Assembly (NCBI RefSeq): GCF_023638055.1
Contig: NZ_JAKRVY010000001.1
Span: 751,815-815,814, forward strand
Direction: 5' to 3'
From: Natranaeroarchaeum aerophilus
GTDB lineage: Archaea > Halobacteriota > Halobacteria > Halobacteriales > Natronoarchaeaceae
DNA: 64,000 nt
The first letter of the stretch is position 1, and each line of letters opens with the position of its first letter. Shown piece by piece: positions 54,442 through 63,544 of this stretch. A program made the translations under genes and the position numbers. Below the pieces are notes generated by a model. It made no database searches and was not told the origin of the DNA. It worked only from the letters and a program-made list of their open reading frames with translations.

Positions 54442-54494
54442 CATTGCTGGTCTCTCCTGACCCAATACTACAATAATTGTAGCATTAAGCTACA
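54437..54494. promoter_or_regulatory. overlapping dyads and direct repeat after the DUF7344 gene
   Basis: CTACAATAATTGTAG (54468-54482) and TGTAGCATTAAGCTACA (54478-54494) are two overlapping inverted repeats sharing TGTAG. TGTAGCATT occurs twice, at 54437 and 54478, 41 bases apart, roughly four helical turns. The place is between convergent genes, so a promoter for a hidden transcript, a regulator binding site or a structured 3' end are all possible. The dyads are too AT-rich for a bacterial-type terminator hairpin. Confidence 0.4.
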
Positions 54495-54621
54495 CTATTC
54501 GAAGCCAGTTATCTCGTCGAATAGCTGTGATGGCGCGGTAGCAGATTCCGCACGCCGATTTGATATCTCGACATTTGGTTTATATCTCGGTGGCCGCAGC
54601 AAATACCAGAAGGAGAGTCTC

Positions 54622-55314
54622 TCAGACTGCGGACTGCTCCTTGCCGACATCCGGGTCGACGCTCAGCAGGGCCTCGGCGTGGTCGCCCCACACTCGCCCG
54701 ACGACGTGGTAGGCGACGACCAGCGTATAGAACACCACGAAGGCGCTACCGACCACACCAAGTACGGGAACGACATTCAGCAGGCTAGCGATCGCTCCTC
54801 CAGCGAGGACGACCAGCAATCCGACCAGCCACGCCGAGGCGTACGCCTCGCTCCGGAGAACCGGGCGCAGCCGAGCCCAGTCGAACCCCGAATCGATCGT
54901 CTCCTCCTCGGCGACGTTCGCCAGTGCGGCCGGAAGCGCGTATGCGACGGCGATGGTGAGCCCGAGCCACAGCAGGCCGCCGATCAGCACGCCGAGCACA
55001 CCGAGGAGGCCGAACTCAGCACCTATCGTGATGACGCCGCCGACCGCTACCGCGACTCCGACCAGTGGTATCAGCCCGTACACGATCGAGACCACCGTCC
55101 CGCGGAGCCCGTCGACGAACAGCTCCCGCCACTCGTCCATCACGGGGGGCTGTGGCTCGTCGGCCGCCGAACTGCGAAGCACCCGAAGGAGATACCCAAC
55201 GAGCAGTATCGTCGGAACGACGAGCACCGACAGTAGTACCAGTAGCCCGCCGAGGATGATCGTTCGTGCCGTCTCGTCACCGGTTCGTGGATAGTTGAGT
55301 ATCTCGATGTTCAT
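54622..55314 (-). CDS. DUF4013 membrane protein
   Basis: This 230-residue protein has five to six hydrophobic helices and the DUF4013 arrangement: DEWRELFVDGLRGTVVSIVY near residues 61-80 and VVFYTLVVAYHVVGRVWGDH near 195-214. The Gly/Val/Leu-rich helices suggest a membrane pore or exchanger-like fold, but no function is established. ATG giving MNIEILNYPRTGDE was chosen. Its 3' end faces the DUF7344 gene across a 180-base gap. Confidence 0.78.
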   Translation of the reverse strand: MNIEILNYPRTGDETARTIILGGLLVLLSVLVVPTILLVGYLLRVLRSSAADEPQPPVMDEWRELFVDGLRGTVVSIVYGLIPLVGVAVAVGGVITIGAEFGLLGVLGVLIGGLLWLGLTIAVAYALPAALANVAEEETIDSGFDWARLRPVLRSEAYASAWLVGLLVVLAGGAIASLLNVVPVLGVVGSAFVVFYTLVVAYHVVGRVWGDHAEALLSVDPDVGKEQSAV

Positions 55315-55458
55315 GATGTGGGACGCCCGGGATCGAGGGGTCCTACGTGTAGAAACGGCTTTAGATAGCATAGCCGTAGCTGTCGGAAGGCCCCGTTTTA
55401 GCCACTGTTGGTCGGGTTTACGCGAGGTATACGCACTGTTAGACTCCGGGCCGATCGC

Positions 55459-56532
55459 TCAGGAGTTCGTTCGAGGTCGTGCTCGCAGGGCATCGACGTC
55501 CGCCATGAACGCAGACAACTGTTCGCGAGTGACGTGGGGCATACAGACGATCCGCAGTTCTCCCGCGCCCGTCCGGGAGATCCGCCACCCCTCCTCGCGG
55601 AGTCTGGAAAACAGTCCGTCAGGGAGGTCAATCGCCAACAGCGGAAGCGTCGGCGACACGGTATCGAACCCGCGGTCCGCGAAGGCGTCAGCCAACCATT
55701 CAGTGTTTTGCATCGATCGCTGGAACTGGTCGCGATAGCCCGTCCGCCACAGTTCCTCCATAGCAGCGACGGCGCTGGCGATGCCCGCCCCACTTCGGGT
55801 GCCTGTCAGCGTCGCCTGATCGGTCGATTCGAGGTAGGGCGTGTCGATCGCCAGCGCATCGAGGACGTCCGGCATCGAAGTGAGAAATCCACCGGCTGGC
55901 ACCGCGGCCTGCCCCATCTTGTGGGGATCGATCGTCATCGTATCGATCGGGACCTGATCGAAGCGCCACTCGTAGTCGGTAAAGGGTAGGACGAAGCCGC
56001 CCCAGGCCGCGTCGACGTGAAAGAGAGCGTCGACGTCCCGCGCAATCCGGCTCAGTTCGCCGAGGGGGTCGACCCGACCGTATTCGGTCGTTCCGGCGAC
56101 ACCTGCGATCAAGACGGTATCCTCGTCGGCAAGGGCGCTGACGGCGTCGAGATCGACCCGATACTCGTCGGTTGTTGGCGCAGTACGGAGTTCGACGTTC
56201 AGTACGCCAGCAGCCTTCTGGAAACTGAAGTGGCCGCTGTCGGGCACGACGACGTTCGGTTCCGCGGTCGTGGCAAGGTTTCTGGCCGCTCGCACGGCCT
56301 GAATATTGGCTTCGGTCCCGCCGCTGGCGACGTAGCCGTGTGGACTGGCGAGGCCGGTGATCTCGGCCAACTGTGTGATCGCCTGGGCTTCCAGATCGGC
56401 AACCGCCTGATACGTGTCGGGATCGCCAGGATTCGTGGCGAGAAACTGCTCGGCCGCTTCACGGGCTGCCGGGTGCGGTGTCGTACACATCGACGACAGG
56501 ACCCGACCGAAATCTTGCGGCTCTGCTCGCAT
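55459..56532 (-). CDS. mfnA: L-tyrosine/L-aspartate decarboxylase (MfnA family)
   Basis: This 357-residue PLP enzyme has the internal aldimine lysine in [14 protein letters not shown] near residues 202-215, [20 protein letters not shown] near 66-85 for phosphate binding, and [11 protein letters not shown] near 170-180. In halophiles, members of this family make beta-alanine for coenzyme A as well as tyramine. Which substrate is used cannot be read from the sequence. Length is close to other archaeal members. Confidence 0.88.
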   Translation of the reverse strand: MRAEPQDFGRVLSSMCTTPHPAAREAAEQFLATNPGDPDTYQAVADLEAQAITQLAEITGLASPHGYVASGGTEANIQAVRAARNLATTAEPNVVVPDSGHFSFQKAAGVLNVELRTAPTTDEYRVDLDAVSALADEDTVLIAGVAGTTEYGRVDPLGELSRIARDVDALFHVDAAWGGFVLPFTDYEWRFDQVPIDTMTIDPHKMGQAAVPAGGFLTSMPDVLDALAIDTPYLESTDQATLTGTRSGAGIASAVAAMEELWRTGYRDQFQRSMQNTEWLADAFADRGFDTVSPTLPLLAIDLPDGLFSRLREEGWRISRTGAGELRIVCMPHVTREQLSAFMADVDALRARPRTNS

Positions 56533-56671
56533 TGACCGTAATGACGGGCGTCGGCCGTTTAGTGATTGCGCTTCAGAAAGGATGTCAATTGTCGGCCGTC
56601 GCCTACGGCGACAGACGCCGGCGATCCGGCGAGACTCGCAGCGCTCGCCTCGCTGGCTCTCAACGTCTTCG

Positions 56672-57973
56672 CTACGGGCTCAGACGTTGACGATCTCGCG
56701 GGAACAACACCGCTTCCCGGATGTTATCGAGATCGAGCATCGTCATGACGACGCGCTCGACGCCGTAGGCCCACCCGGCGTGGGGCGGCATCCCGTAGCG
56801 GAACATCTTCGTGTAGTACTCGAACTGGCTGGGGTCCAGACCCTGCTGCTCGAAGCCTGCTTCGAGCGCCTCGAAGCGGTGTTCACGCTGGCCGCCCGAA
56901 ACCAGTTCCATGCGCGGGTGCATCAGGTCGAACCCCTTCGAGAGCTCGGGATCGTCGTCGTAGTCCTGGATGTAGAACGGCTTGATCTCGCTGGGCCAGT
57001 CGGTGATGAAGTAGTGGCCGCCGATCTCATCGCCCAGTGCCTTCTCGGCCTCGGTCGAGAGGTCGTCGCCCCAGACGAGCTGCTCGTCGAGTTCGCCGGT
57101 CGCGTTGATGCGTTCGATAGCTTCCTCGTAGGTGAGTCGCGGGAAGTCCTCCTCGGGCGCGGCGAAGTCGTCGTAACCGAGCAGTTCGAGCTGCTCCTCG
57201 CAGTTCTCCTCGACAGCCTGGTAGGCGGCGTGCAGCGTGCCCTCACAGACGTCCATCGCCTCGTTGTGATCGATGAAGGCGGACTCGAAGTCGATCATCG
57301 TCGCCTCGTTGAGGTGTCGGGGCGTGTTGTGTTCCTCGGCACGGAAGATCGGCCCAATCTCGAAGACGCGTTCGAGGCCCGAGCCGACCATCAGCTGCTT
57401 GAACAGCTGTGGCGACTGGTTCATAAAGGCCTCCTCGCCGAAGTAGGTGACCGGGAACAGTTCAGTTCCGCCCTCGGTGCCTGTAGCCACGATCTTCGGC
57501 GTGTTGATCTCGGTCCCGCCGACCGATCGGAAGTACTCCCGGACCGCGCGCAGGATCTCCGCGCGGATCTCGAAGACCGCCTTCACTTCGGGCTTGCGGA
57601 CGTCGAGTGTCCGGTTGTCGAGCCGCGTCGAGAGGTCGGCGTCGACCTTTCCGGAGGGGTCGAGCGGCAGTTCGGGGTCGGCTTCGGCGATCACTTCGAC
57701 CTCCTCGGGCACGATCTCGACGTCGGTCGGCGCGCGCGGCTCCTCTTCGACTGCGCCGGTCACCTGTACGACGCTCTCGCGGGAGATGTTGAGGCCGGTC
57801 TCGACGAGGTCGTCGTCCATCTCGTCTTTCTCGAACTTGACCTGAATCTTTCCGCTTGTGTCCCGCACGATAAGGAAAGCGATGCCACCGAGATCGCGAA
57901 GCTCGTGTGCCCACCCGGCGACGGTGACGGTGTCGCCCGGTTCGGCGTCCGCTGTATACGTTCGGTCTTCCAT
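56672..57973 (-). CDS. aspS: aspartyl-tRNA synthetase (archaeal type)
   Basis: This 433-residue class II synthetase has an N-terminal OB fold with [20 protein letters not shown] near residues 16-35. Motif 2 is [21 protein letters not shown] near 208-228, and motif 3 is [20 protein letters not shown] near 402-421. It is of the shorter archaeal/eukaryotic type without a bacterial insertion. Such enzymes are often non-discriminating and also charge tRNA-Asn; the sequence does not decide this. Confidence 0.93.
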   Translation of the reverse strand: MEDRTYTADAEPGDTVTVAGWAHELRDLGGIAFLIVRDTSGKIQVKFEKDEMDDDLVETGLNISRESVVQVTGAVEEEPRAPTDVEIVPEEVEVIAEADPELPLDPSGKVDADLSTRLDNRTLDVRKPEVKAVFEIRAEILRAVREYFRSVGGTEINTPKIVATGTEGGTELFPVTYFGEEAFMNQSPQLFKQLMVGSGLERVFEIGPIFRAEEHNTPRHLNEATMIDFESAFIDHNEAMDVCEGTLHAAYQAVEENCEEQLELLGYDDFAAPEEDFPRLTYEEAIERINATGELDEQLVWGDDLSTEAEKALGDEIGGHYFITDWPSEIKPFYIQDYDDDPELSKGFDLMHPRMELVSGGQREHRFEALEAGFEQQGLDPSQFEYYTKMFRYGMPPHAGWAYGVERVVMTMLDLDNIREAVLFPRDRQRLSP

Positions 57974-58118
57974 ACCCCCGATTTTCGCCGCCGAGCCTTA
58001 AACTGCGTCGGTTCGGTGTGGAGACATCCAGCGCGGCTCACAGACTGTAAACCTAAGAGTGCTATATTGAATCGAGGGTAGCGGTACACTTTCGATTCTG
58101 GAGTCACACTCTGGCTGC

Positions 58119-58610
58119 ATGACGTCAGTTCGTATCGCGACGGGACAGGATACGGAGGCAATTCTCGCGCTTCACACCGACGCGATCCGTGTACTGGGGG
58201 CAGATGCGTACAACAACCGGCAGATCGATGCCTGGGCCGAGAAGGAAGACGGGACGAAAGCCTATCCGACCACCGAGAACGGTCACCATCTGGTCGTCGC
58301 CGAACGAGACGGCAAAATCGCGGGCTACGGTCACGTCATCACCAACGCCGAGGAGATCCGTGCGGTGTACGTCGACCCCGATCACGCACGATGTGGCGTC
58401 GGCTCGACGATCCTCGCCCATCTGGAGGGGTACGCGCTGGGTCAGGGACTCGACCGCGTTGAGCTGTGGTCCTCGCTCAACGCGGTCCCGTTCTACGAAC
58501 GGCAGGGCTACCGGACGATCAGGGATGAGACGATCCAGAAGGAGTACGAGGGAGAATCGGTGCCGTTGCCGGTGCGAGTCATGGAGAAGACGTTCGGGCC
58601 GTGGCGGTGA
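58119..58610 (+). CDS. GNAT-family N-acetyltransferase
   Basis: This 163-residue protein has the acetyl-CoA-binding segment AVYVDPDHARCGVGSTILAH near residues 87-106 and FYERQGYRTIRDE near 126-138, the usual GNAT beta-bulge and C-terminal elements. The substrate is not known. It stands alone, divergent from aspS and convergent with the HxlR-like gene, 17 bases apart. Confidence 0.88.
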   Translation: MTSVRIATGQDTEAILALHTDAIRVLGADAYNNRQIDAWAEKEDGTKAYPTTENGHHLVVAERDGKIAGYGHVITNAEEIRAVYVDPDHARCGVGSTILAHLEGYALGQGLDRVELWSSLNAVPFYERQGYRTIRDETIQKEYEGESVPLPVRVMEKTFGPWR

Positions 58611-58627
58611 GCGTGGGTCGGGATCGT

Positions 58628-59041
58628 CTACTGGTCCGTGACCCGATCGATCGCCCACTCGTGGAGGTAGCCGAAGGCGGGGAACAGCTCCTCGGCCTTT
58701 TCGGTCGGCTCGTAGACGACTCTCGGGGGGACTTCGTCGTGGGACTCCCGGATCAGCAGCCCCGCCTCGGTCAGCTCGGAGAGCCGCGTCGAGAGCGTGT
58801 TCGGCGGGACGTCGAGCGTTGACTGGAGATCGGAAAAACGCAGGGGCTCCTCGGCGACGGCGAATTCGCTGAGCACCGCCATCGCGTGGGCTTTCCCGAG
58901 CACATCGAGCAGGTCGGCGACGGTCGCCTCGACCGCTGCCCGATCCTCGTCGGAGAGCGTCTCGCGTCGCGCTCTGACGTCCTCGCCCGTCTTTCGTCCC
59001 GGCGGTGCGTGATCTGCTGGCGGACCGTTGTTCCCGCTCAT
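58628..59041 (-). CDS. HxlR-like winged-helix regulator
   Basis: This 137-residue regulator has an acidic N-terminal extension, a helix DLLDVLGKAHAMAVLSEFAV near residues 44-63 and the HTH FSDLQSTLDVPPNTLSTRLSEL near 73-94. It fits the HxlR family better than ArsR or PadR. It diverges from a membrane protein/NmrA gene pair, and the spacer holds repeated TTCGAA dyads. The obvious inference is that it controls both itself and that pair. Confidence 0.85.
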   Translation of the reverse strand: MSGNNGPPADHAPPGRKTGEDVRARRETLSDEDRAAVEATVADLLDVLGKAHAMAVLSEFAVAEEPLRFSDLQSTLDVPPNTLSTRLSELTEAGLLIRESHDEVPPRVVYEPTEKAEELFPAFGYLHEWAIDRVTDQ

Positions 59042-59116
59042 AAGCGTCGTAACGGCGTCCGATCACTAATACTTTTGTTTTCGAACTATTGGAACTGGCG
59101 GCGATAGACGGCTAAT

Positions 59117-59156
59117 ACTTCGATACTTCGAAGTTACAAGCTTATTACTTCGAAGA
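59117..59156. promoter_or_regulatory. repeated TACTTCGAA operators
   Basis: TACTTCGA occurs three times: a half-site at 59117, a full palindrome ACTTCGAAGT at 59125-59134, and ACTTCGAAGA at 59147-59156. The two palindrome centres are 22 bases apart, near two helical turns. The stretch lies 15 bases before the ATG of the membrane protein and about 75 bases from the regulator start, as expected for an operator controlling both. Confidence 0.55.
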
Positions 59157-59170
59157 GTGTAGTCTGGGGT

Positions 59171-59557
59171 ATGACAATACGCACTGGCCTTCGGACTGTG
59201 ATCGGTCGAGCCGTCCCTGCGCTCAGTTTCGCGGTCGCGGGCAACCTCGTAGTGCTCGTCCTCGCGTACCTGACTGTCGGCCTGTTCGGCCCGCTCAGCC
59301 TCGTACCGGTCGTGCTCGTCTCGACGCTCGCAGGAATCGGAGCGGCGATAACCTACAGCCTGCTGGACTGGCGACTCGCCGATCCGGATCGGCCGTTCCT
59401 CGCTATCGCTGCGGTGGTTCTGCTCGTTTCGTTTGTCTCCCTCGATTTCGCGGCGACGCTTGACGGTGCGACGATTCCACGGCTGGTCGTACTGGGAGTA
59501 ACACACGTGGTCGCGGCGGCGGGCTGTGTCGCCGCGCTGGTAGATGTTGGTCAATGA
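59171..59557 (+). CDS. four-helix membrane protein (DUF6069-like)
   Basis: This 128-residue protein has four hydrophobic segments, with LVPVVLVSTLAGIGAAITYS near residues 43-62 and RLADPDRPFLAIAAVVLLVS in the second half. It resembles small DUF6069 membrane proteins. It overlaps the following NmrA-like gene by four bases (ATGA), so the two are coupled. They probably form the target operon of the divergent regulator. Confidence 0.72.
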   Translation: MTIRTGLRTVIGRAVPALSFAVAGNLVVLVLAYLTVGLFGPLSLVPVVLVSTLAGIGAAITYSLLDWRLADPDRPFLAIAAVVLLVSFVSLDFAATLDGATIPRLVVLGVTHVVAAAGCVAALVDVGQ

Positions 59558-60399
59558 CGCAGGTACTGGTCACCGGCGCAACCGGTACGGTGGGATCGCT
59601 GGTCGCCGACCGCCTGCTCGATCGGGCAGAGCTAACGGTGCGAGTGGCCAGCCGGAGTCCGGCGTCCGCGCGCAAGCGATTCGACTGCGAGGTGACTCGG
59701 TTCGATTTCACCGATCCCACGACCTACCGCGAGACGTTCCGCGGCGTCGATCGTCTCTTTCTGGTCCGGCCGCCTGCCATCTCCCGCGTTCGGCGCGATA
59801 TTGTCCCCGCGCTCGCGGCGGCGGTCGGGGCGGGTGTCGAACAGGTAGTCTTCCTGTCGGTACTCGGCGCAGGTCGGAACCGCGTCATTCCGCACGCCCG
59901 CATCGAGTCGTGGCTAGCGAGCTCGGACGTCGACACAACCGTTCTCCGGGCCTCGTTTTTTATGCAGAACCTGACGACGACACACCGCAACGAGATCAGG
60001 GACGGCGAGCTGTTCGTCCCCGCGGGTAGCGGCGAGACCAGTTTCGTCGATGCCCGAGACGTCGCTGACTGTGCGGTCGCGGCGCTCACCGAACACCGAA
60101 CTGGAACGTACGATATCACTGGCTCGGCGGCGCTCGACTACTCGGAAGTCTGTAGGATCCTTTCAACCGTGCTCGATCGCGAGATACAGTACGCCGATCC
60201 GTCGCTTCCCCGGTTTCTCGTTCGACGCTACCGGATCGATCACGACCCCGCCAAAGTGTTCGTGATGGGCGGGATCTACACTACCGCCCGGCTGGGACTC
60301 GCCGACCGCGTCACCGACGACGTACAGGAGCTCCTCGGTCGCGAGCCGATCGCGTTCGAGAGCTTCGCTCGTGACTACCGTGATCGCTGGAAAAAGTAG
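59554..60399 (+). CDS. NmrA-like NAD(P)-binding protein (SDR a5 type)
   Basis: This 281-residue protein has the Rossmann motif VLVTGATGTVGSLVADRLLD near residues 4-23 and SFVDARDVADCAVAALTEHR near 163-182. It belongs to the atypical SDR/NmrA group, several of which reduce quinones or sense redox state. The catalytic Tyr-Lys pair of classical SDRs is not evident. Substrate unknown. It is the second gene of the unit controlled by the TTCGAA operators. Confidence 0.82.
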   Translation: MTQVLVTGATGTVGSLVADRLLDRAELTVRVASRSPASARKRFDCEVTRFDFTDPTTYRETFRGVDRLFLVRPPAISRVRRDIVPALAAAVGAGVEQVVFLSVLGAGRNRVIPHARIESWLASSDVDTTVLRASFFMQNLTTTHRNEIRDGELFVPAGSGETSFVDARDVADCAVAALTEHRTGTYDITGSAALDYSEVCRILSTVLDREIQYADPSLPRFLVRRYRIDHDPAKVFVMGGIYTTARLGLADRVTDDVQELLGREPIAFESFARDYRDRWKK

Positions 60400-60417
60400 C
60401 TACTCGGGTGGCATACC

Positions 60418-61119
60418 TCAGGCGTCCTGTGCGCCACGGACCGTCTCGGCGACGGCCTCGGCCCCTTCGTCGTGGACCAGATCGCCGACGACGACGACGT
60501 CCGCATGCTGGCCGAGTTCGTACGCGGAGTCGTAGTCGTGGACACCGCCGCCATAAAAGAGGGTGGCCTCGTCGAGGGCGTCGTGTGCCGCGCCGACGAT
60601 TTCGGGGTCACCGAGCGTGCCGGAATACTCGACGTAGATAATCTCCTGGCCGAACAGTCGTTCGGCGACAGTGGCGTAGGCAGCGACGTCGTCGGGGCTC
60701 AGGTCGCAGTCGGCCTCGGTGTAGGATGCGACTGCCGAGTCGGGGTTCATCACGATGTACGCTTCCGTGGTGATCCGGTCCCACGGCAGGTCGTCCTCGA
60801 TCCGGGTCCACTCCTTGTGCGCGCCCGCGAGCCAGAACGGGTTCTCGGTGTTGAACACGGTCGGGATGAGGTAGCCGTCGAGCGCGTCGTCGTTGACGGC
60901 GACTTCGGGTGCGCTCGGTTCGAGATATAGCGGCACGTCGTGGGCGGCACACGCCTCGATGACGCGTTCCATTTTGTCGGTCGTCATCCCGGTCGTCCCG
61001 CCGATCTCGATGGCGTCAGTTCCGGTTGCAAGCACGTCCTCGTACGTTTCCCCGTCCGGTAACGTCTTGTCGGGGTCGATCTTCACGATGTGGTCCCACT
61101 CGGCCCAGGGAGCAGTCAT
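60418..61119 (-). CDS. phosphoglycerol geranylgeranyltransferase (GGGP synthase)
   Basis: This 233-residue TIM-barrel enzyme makes the first ether bond of archaeal membrane lipids, from glycerol 1-phosphate and geranylgeranyl diphosphate. Motifs include [14 protein letters not shown] near residues 10-23, [20 protein letters not shown] near 119-138, [11 protein letters not shown] near 158-168 and [20 protein letters not shown] near 184-203. It is the group I form typical of halophiles. It converges with the NmrA-like gene, 18 bases apart. Confidence 0.93.
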   Translation of the reverse strand: MTAPWAEWDHIVKIDPDKTLPDGETYEDVLATGTDAIEIGGTTGMTTDKMERVIEACAAHDVPLYLEPSAPEVAVNDDALDGYLIPTVFNTENPFWLAGAHKEWTRIEDDLPWDRITTEAYIVMNPDSAVASYTEADCDLSPDDVAAYATVAERLFGQEIIYVEYSGTLGDPEIVGAAHDALDEATLFYGGGVHDYDSAYELGQHADVVVVGDLVHDEGAEAVAETVRGAQDA

Positions 61120-61206
61120 ACCCGAATCAATTCCGCGAAGCGGCTAAAACCCCTTCGGAACGGCACTCCGAATCCCTTTTGAGGCGAGGATTGCTATCTC
61201 GCGTCG

Positions 61207-61938
61207 ATGGAGGTACTGATCGTCGGTGCAGGCGCGATGGGGCGGTGGTTCGGCGAGAGCGTCGACGCGACACCGGTCTTTACGGATATCGACGCGGACG
61301 CCGCGGCGAGCGCGGCGGATGCCATCGATGGGCGGGTCGCCGCACCGGACGAGACGTACGAGGTCGTCTGTATCGCCGTGCCGATGTCGGCTGCCGAAAC
61401 GGCGATCGCCGAGTACGCCGACCGGGCGACCGAGGCGATCGTTGACGTGACGGGCGCGATGGCTGGCCCCGTCGCAGCTATGGACGCCCACGCCCCAGAT
61501 CTCGAACGCGTCAGTTTCCACCCGCTGTTCGCGCCGGAGAACGCGCCGGGGAACGTCGCCGTCGTGGCCGACAGTCCGGGACCGGCCACCGACACGCTCC
61601 GCGGGAGCCTCGCGGTGGCAGGCAACGACCTGTTCGAGACCACGTCCGAGGAACACGATAGGGCGATGGACGACGTACAATCCGGAGCGCACGCGGCGGT
61701 GCTTGCCTACGCGCTGGCGACCGAGGACGTCCCCGAACGGTTCCAGACGCCGATCTCGGGTGGGCTGGAAGCGCTGGTCGAGCAGATGACCGGGAATAAC
61801 CCCGACGTGTACACCGAGATCCAGTCGACCTTCGACGGGGCCGAAGATGTCGCCGCGGCGGCGGCACGGATCGCGGATGCGGACGACGAGGAGTTCAGGC
61901 GACTCTATCGGGAGGCCGGGAGGACCGACGATGAGTGA
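61207..61938 (+). CDS. tyrA: prephenate dehydrogenase
   Basis: This 243-residue enzyme oxidatively decarboxylates prephenate in tyrosine synthesis. The NAD-binding EVLIVGAGAMGRWFGESVD is near residues 2-20, and RVSFHPLFAPENAPGN near 101-116 is the substrate loop. It is shorter than bacterial TyrA and lacks ACT or chorismate mutase domains, as usual in halophiles. It overlaps the following gene by eight bases. Confidence 0.88.
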   Translation: MEVLIVGAGAMGRWFGESVDATPVFTDIDADAAASAADAIDGRVAAPDETYEVVCIAVPMSAAETAIAEYADRATEAIVDVTGAMAGPVAAMDAHAPDLERVSFHPLFAPENAPGNVAVVADSPGPATDTLRGSLAVAGNDLFETTSEEHDRAMDDVQSGAHAAVLAYALATEDVPERFQTPISGGLEALVEQMTGNNPDVYTEIQSTFDGAEDVAAAAARIADADDEEFRRLYREAGRTDDE

Positions 61939-63367
61939 CGACGAACGAACGGCGATTCGGGATACGGCGAAATACATGAGGGAGGTCCGGCCGATCGATC
62001 CCGAAGAGATCTACGAGTACGTCGAGAGCCAGCCCCACCCTGCGGTTGTACGTCAGACCCTTCGCGAGGAGGCGTTCGACCTTGGACTCGTCGAGACTGA
62101 CGAGGGAACGTTCGTGCCAGTCGACGAGGACCCGGTCGCGACCGGCGTGGAGCGGGTCGACCGGTTCCCCGACGAGTACGGGACAGTTCTGGAAGAACTA
62201 CTCGTCACAGAGTACGGGGTGGACTGGTCGGAGGGCGACTCCGGTGACGCCCTCCGCGAGCGGATCCGAAAGCTCAAAGACGCCTACTACCGCCAGCATC
62301 CGGTCGAGTACGACTATGAGGCGGCGCTGGGCTACGGGATCTACCATCTGCCGGACTACTACGCAGTCGTCCAGTACGCCCTCGCCGACCTGATTGAGCG
62401 ACGGTTGCTTCCGCGCAAACTGCGGGTGCTCGATGTCGGGGCTGGTGTTGGCGGTCCCGCGCTGGGCCTGTGTGACCTGTTGCCCGACGACGCGCTCGTG
62501 GAGTATCACGCAGTGGAACCGAGCGAGGCGTCCGACGTGCTGGCGTCGATGCTCGATGAAACTGGTCGAAACGTCCACACGGAGATTCACCGGGAGCGTG
62601 CAGAGGCGTTCGAGCCGACTGCGGTTGACGGCGATGACGAGTTCGACCTGGTCGTCTTCGGGAACGTCCTCAGCGAACTGGACGATCCGATAGCGGTTGC
62701 CCGGCGGTATCTCGACGTACTCGCGCCAGCGGGGTCGCTACTTGCGCTCGCACCGGCGGACCGGAACACGAGCACCGAACTGCGGGCGGTCGAACGCGCC
62801 CTCGCCGACGATCCGTCGGGACCCGGCGCGACGGTCTACTCGCCGACGGTCAGGCTCTGGCCGGGCGAGTCGCCGACCGATCGCGGCTGGTCGTTCGATG
62901 TCAAACCGGATCTCGAAGTCCCCGCCTTCCAGCAGCGACTGGAGGACGCCGCGTCAGGGCCGGACCACCATCAGGGGGAGTTCGTCAACGTCGACGTACA
63001 GTTCTCCCACTCGATCCTCCGAACTGACGGGAAACGCCGTCTCGACGTGACGCCCAATCCCGATCGGTGGGCGAAGATGGCCGACATGGAAGACCACGTC
63101 TCGAACCGGATCGATCTGGTCGCGCTGAAACTCAGTCACTCGCTCTCGGATGGCGGCAATCCACTGTTCAAGATCAGTGATGGCAGCGAGTCAGTTGAAC
63201 ACTACGCCGTCCTGACGCGTGAGACCTCACTCAACAGTGATCTGGCTGACGCCGGGTACGGCGACCTCCTGGCGTTCGAGTCTGTGCTGGCGCTCTGGAA
63301 CGACGACGAGGGCGCGTACAACCTCGTCGTGGACGAGGAGACGGTTATCGACGCGATGGTTGCGTGA
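61931..63367 (+). CDS. Rsm22-like SAM-dependent methyltransferase
   Basis: This 478-residue protein has an acidic N-terminal third, then a class I methyltransferase with LRVLDVGAGVGGPALGLCDL near residues 163-182 and FDLVVFGNVLSELDDPIAVA near 236-255. The arrangement resembles the Rsm22/mitoribosome-assembly methyltransferases, so an rRNA or ribosome-assembly role is possible. The four-cysteine cluster of many Rsm22 proteins is not visible. ATG overlaps the tyrA stop (ATGAGTGA). Otherwise it could be another small-molecule methyltransferase. Confidence 0.72.
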   Translation: MSDDERTAIRDTAKYMREVRPIDPEEIYEYVESQPHPAVVRQTLREEAFDLGLVETDEGTFVPVDEDPVATGVERVDRFPDEYGTVLEELLVTEYGVDWSEGDSGDALRERIRKLKDAYYRQHPVEYDYEAALGYGIYHLPDYYAVVQYALADLIERRLLPRKLRVLDVGAGVGGPALGLCDLLPDDALVEYHAVEPSEASDVLASMLDETGRNVHTEIHRERAEAFEPTAVDGDDEFDLVVFGNVLSELDDPIAVARRYLDVLAPAGSLLALAPADRNTSTELRAVERALADDPSGPGATVYSPTVRLWPGESPTDRGWSFDVKPDLEVPAFQQRLEDAASGPDHHQGEFVNVDVQFSHSILRTDGKRRLDVTPNPDRWAKMADMEDHVSNRIDLVALKLSHSLSDGGNPLFKISDGSESVEHYAVLTRETSLNSDLADAGYGDLLAFESVLALWNDDEGAYNLVVDEETVIDAMVA

Positions 63368-63454
63368 TACTCATCAACAAGAATGTTTTGATTCCTGTCG
63401 CTATTCGAGGCGTATAACGGCTCGACACCGAGTATGGTGCCCATATTCCAAAGA

Positions 63455-63466
63455 AGTTATATAGTA
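63455..63466 (+). promoter_or_regulatory. TATA box of the TFB gene
   Basis: AGTTATATAG, preceded by the purine-rich CCAAAGA that could be a BRE, is the clearest promoter element in this gap. It lies about 85 bases before the ATG, so the message should have a leader of about 60 nt. Confidence 0.5.
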
Positions 63467-63544
63467 GTGCTCGCAAGTCATACGAAAGGAATCACCCGGG
63501 ATTTTTCCAGGGTTACCTGCCCGGTTAGCAGCCGCCTTCGCACC

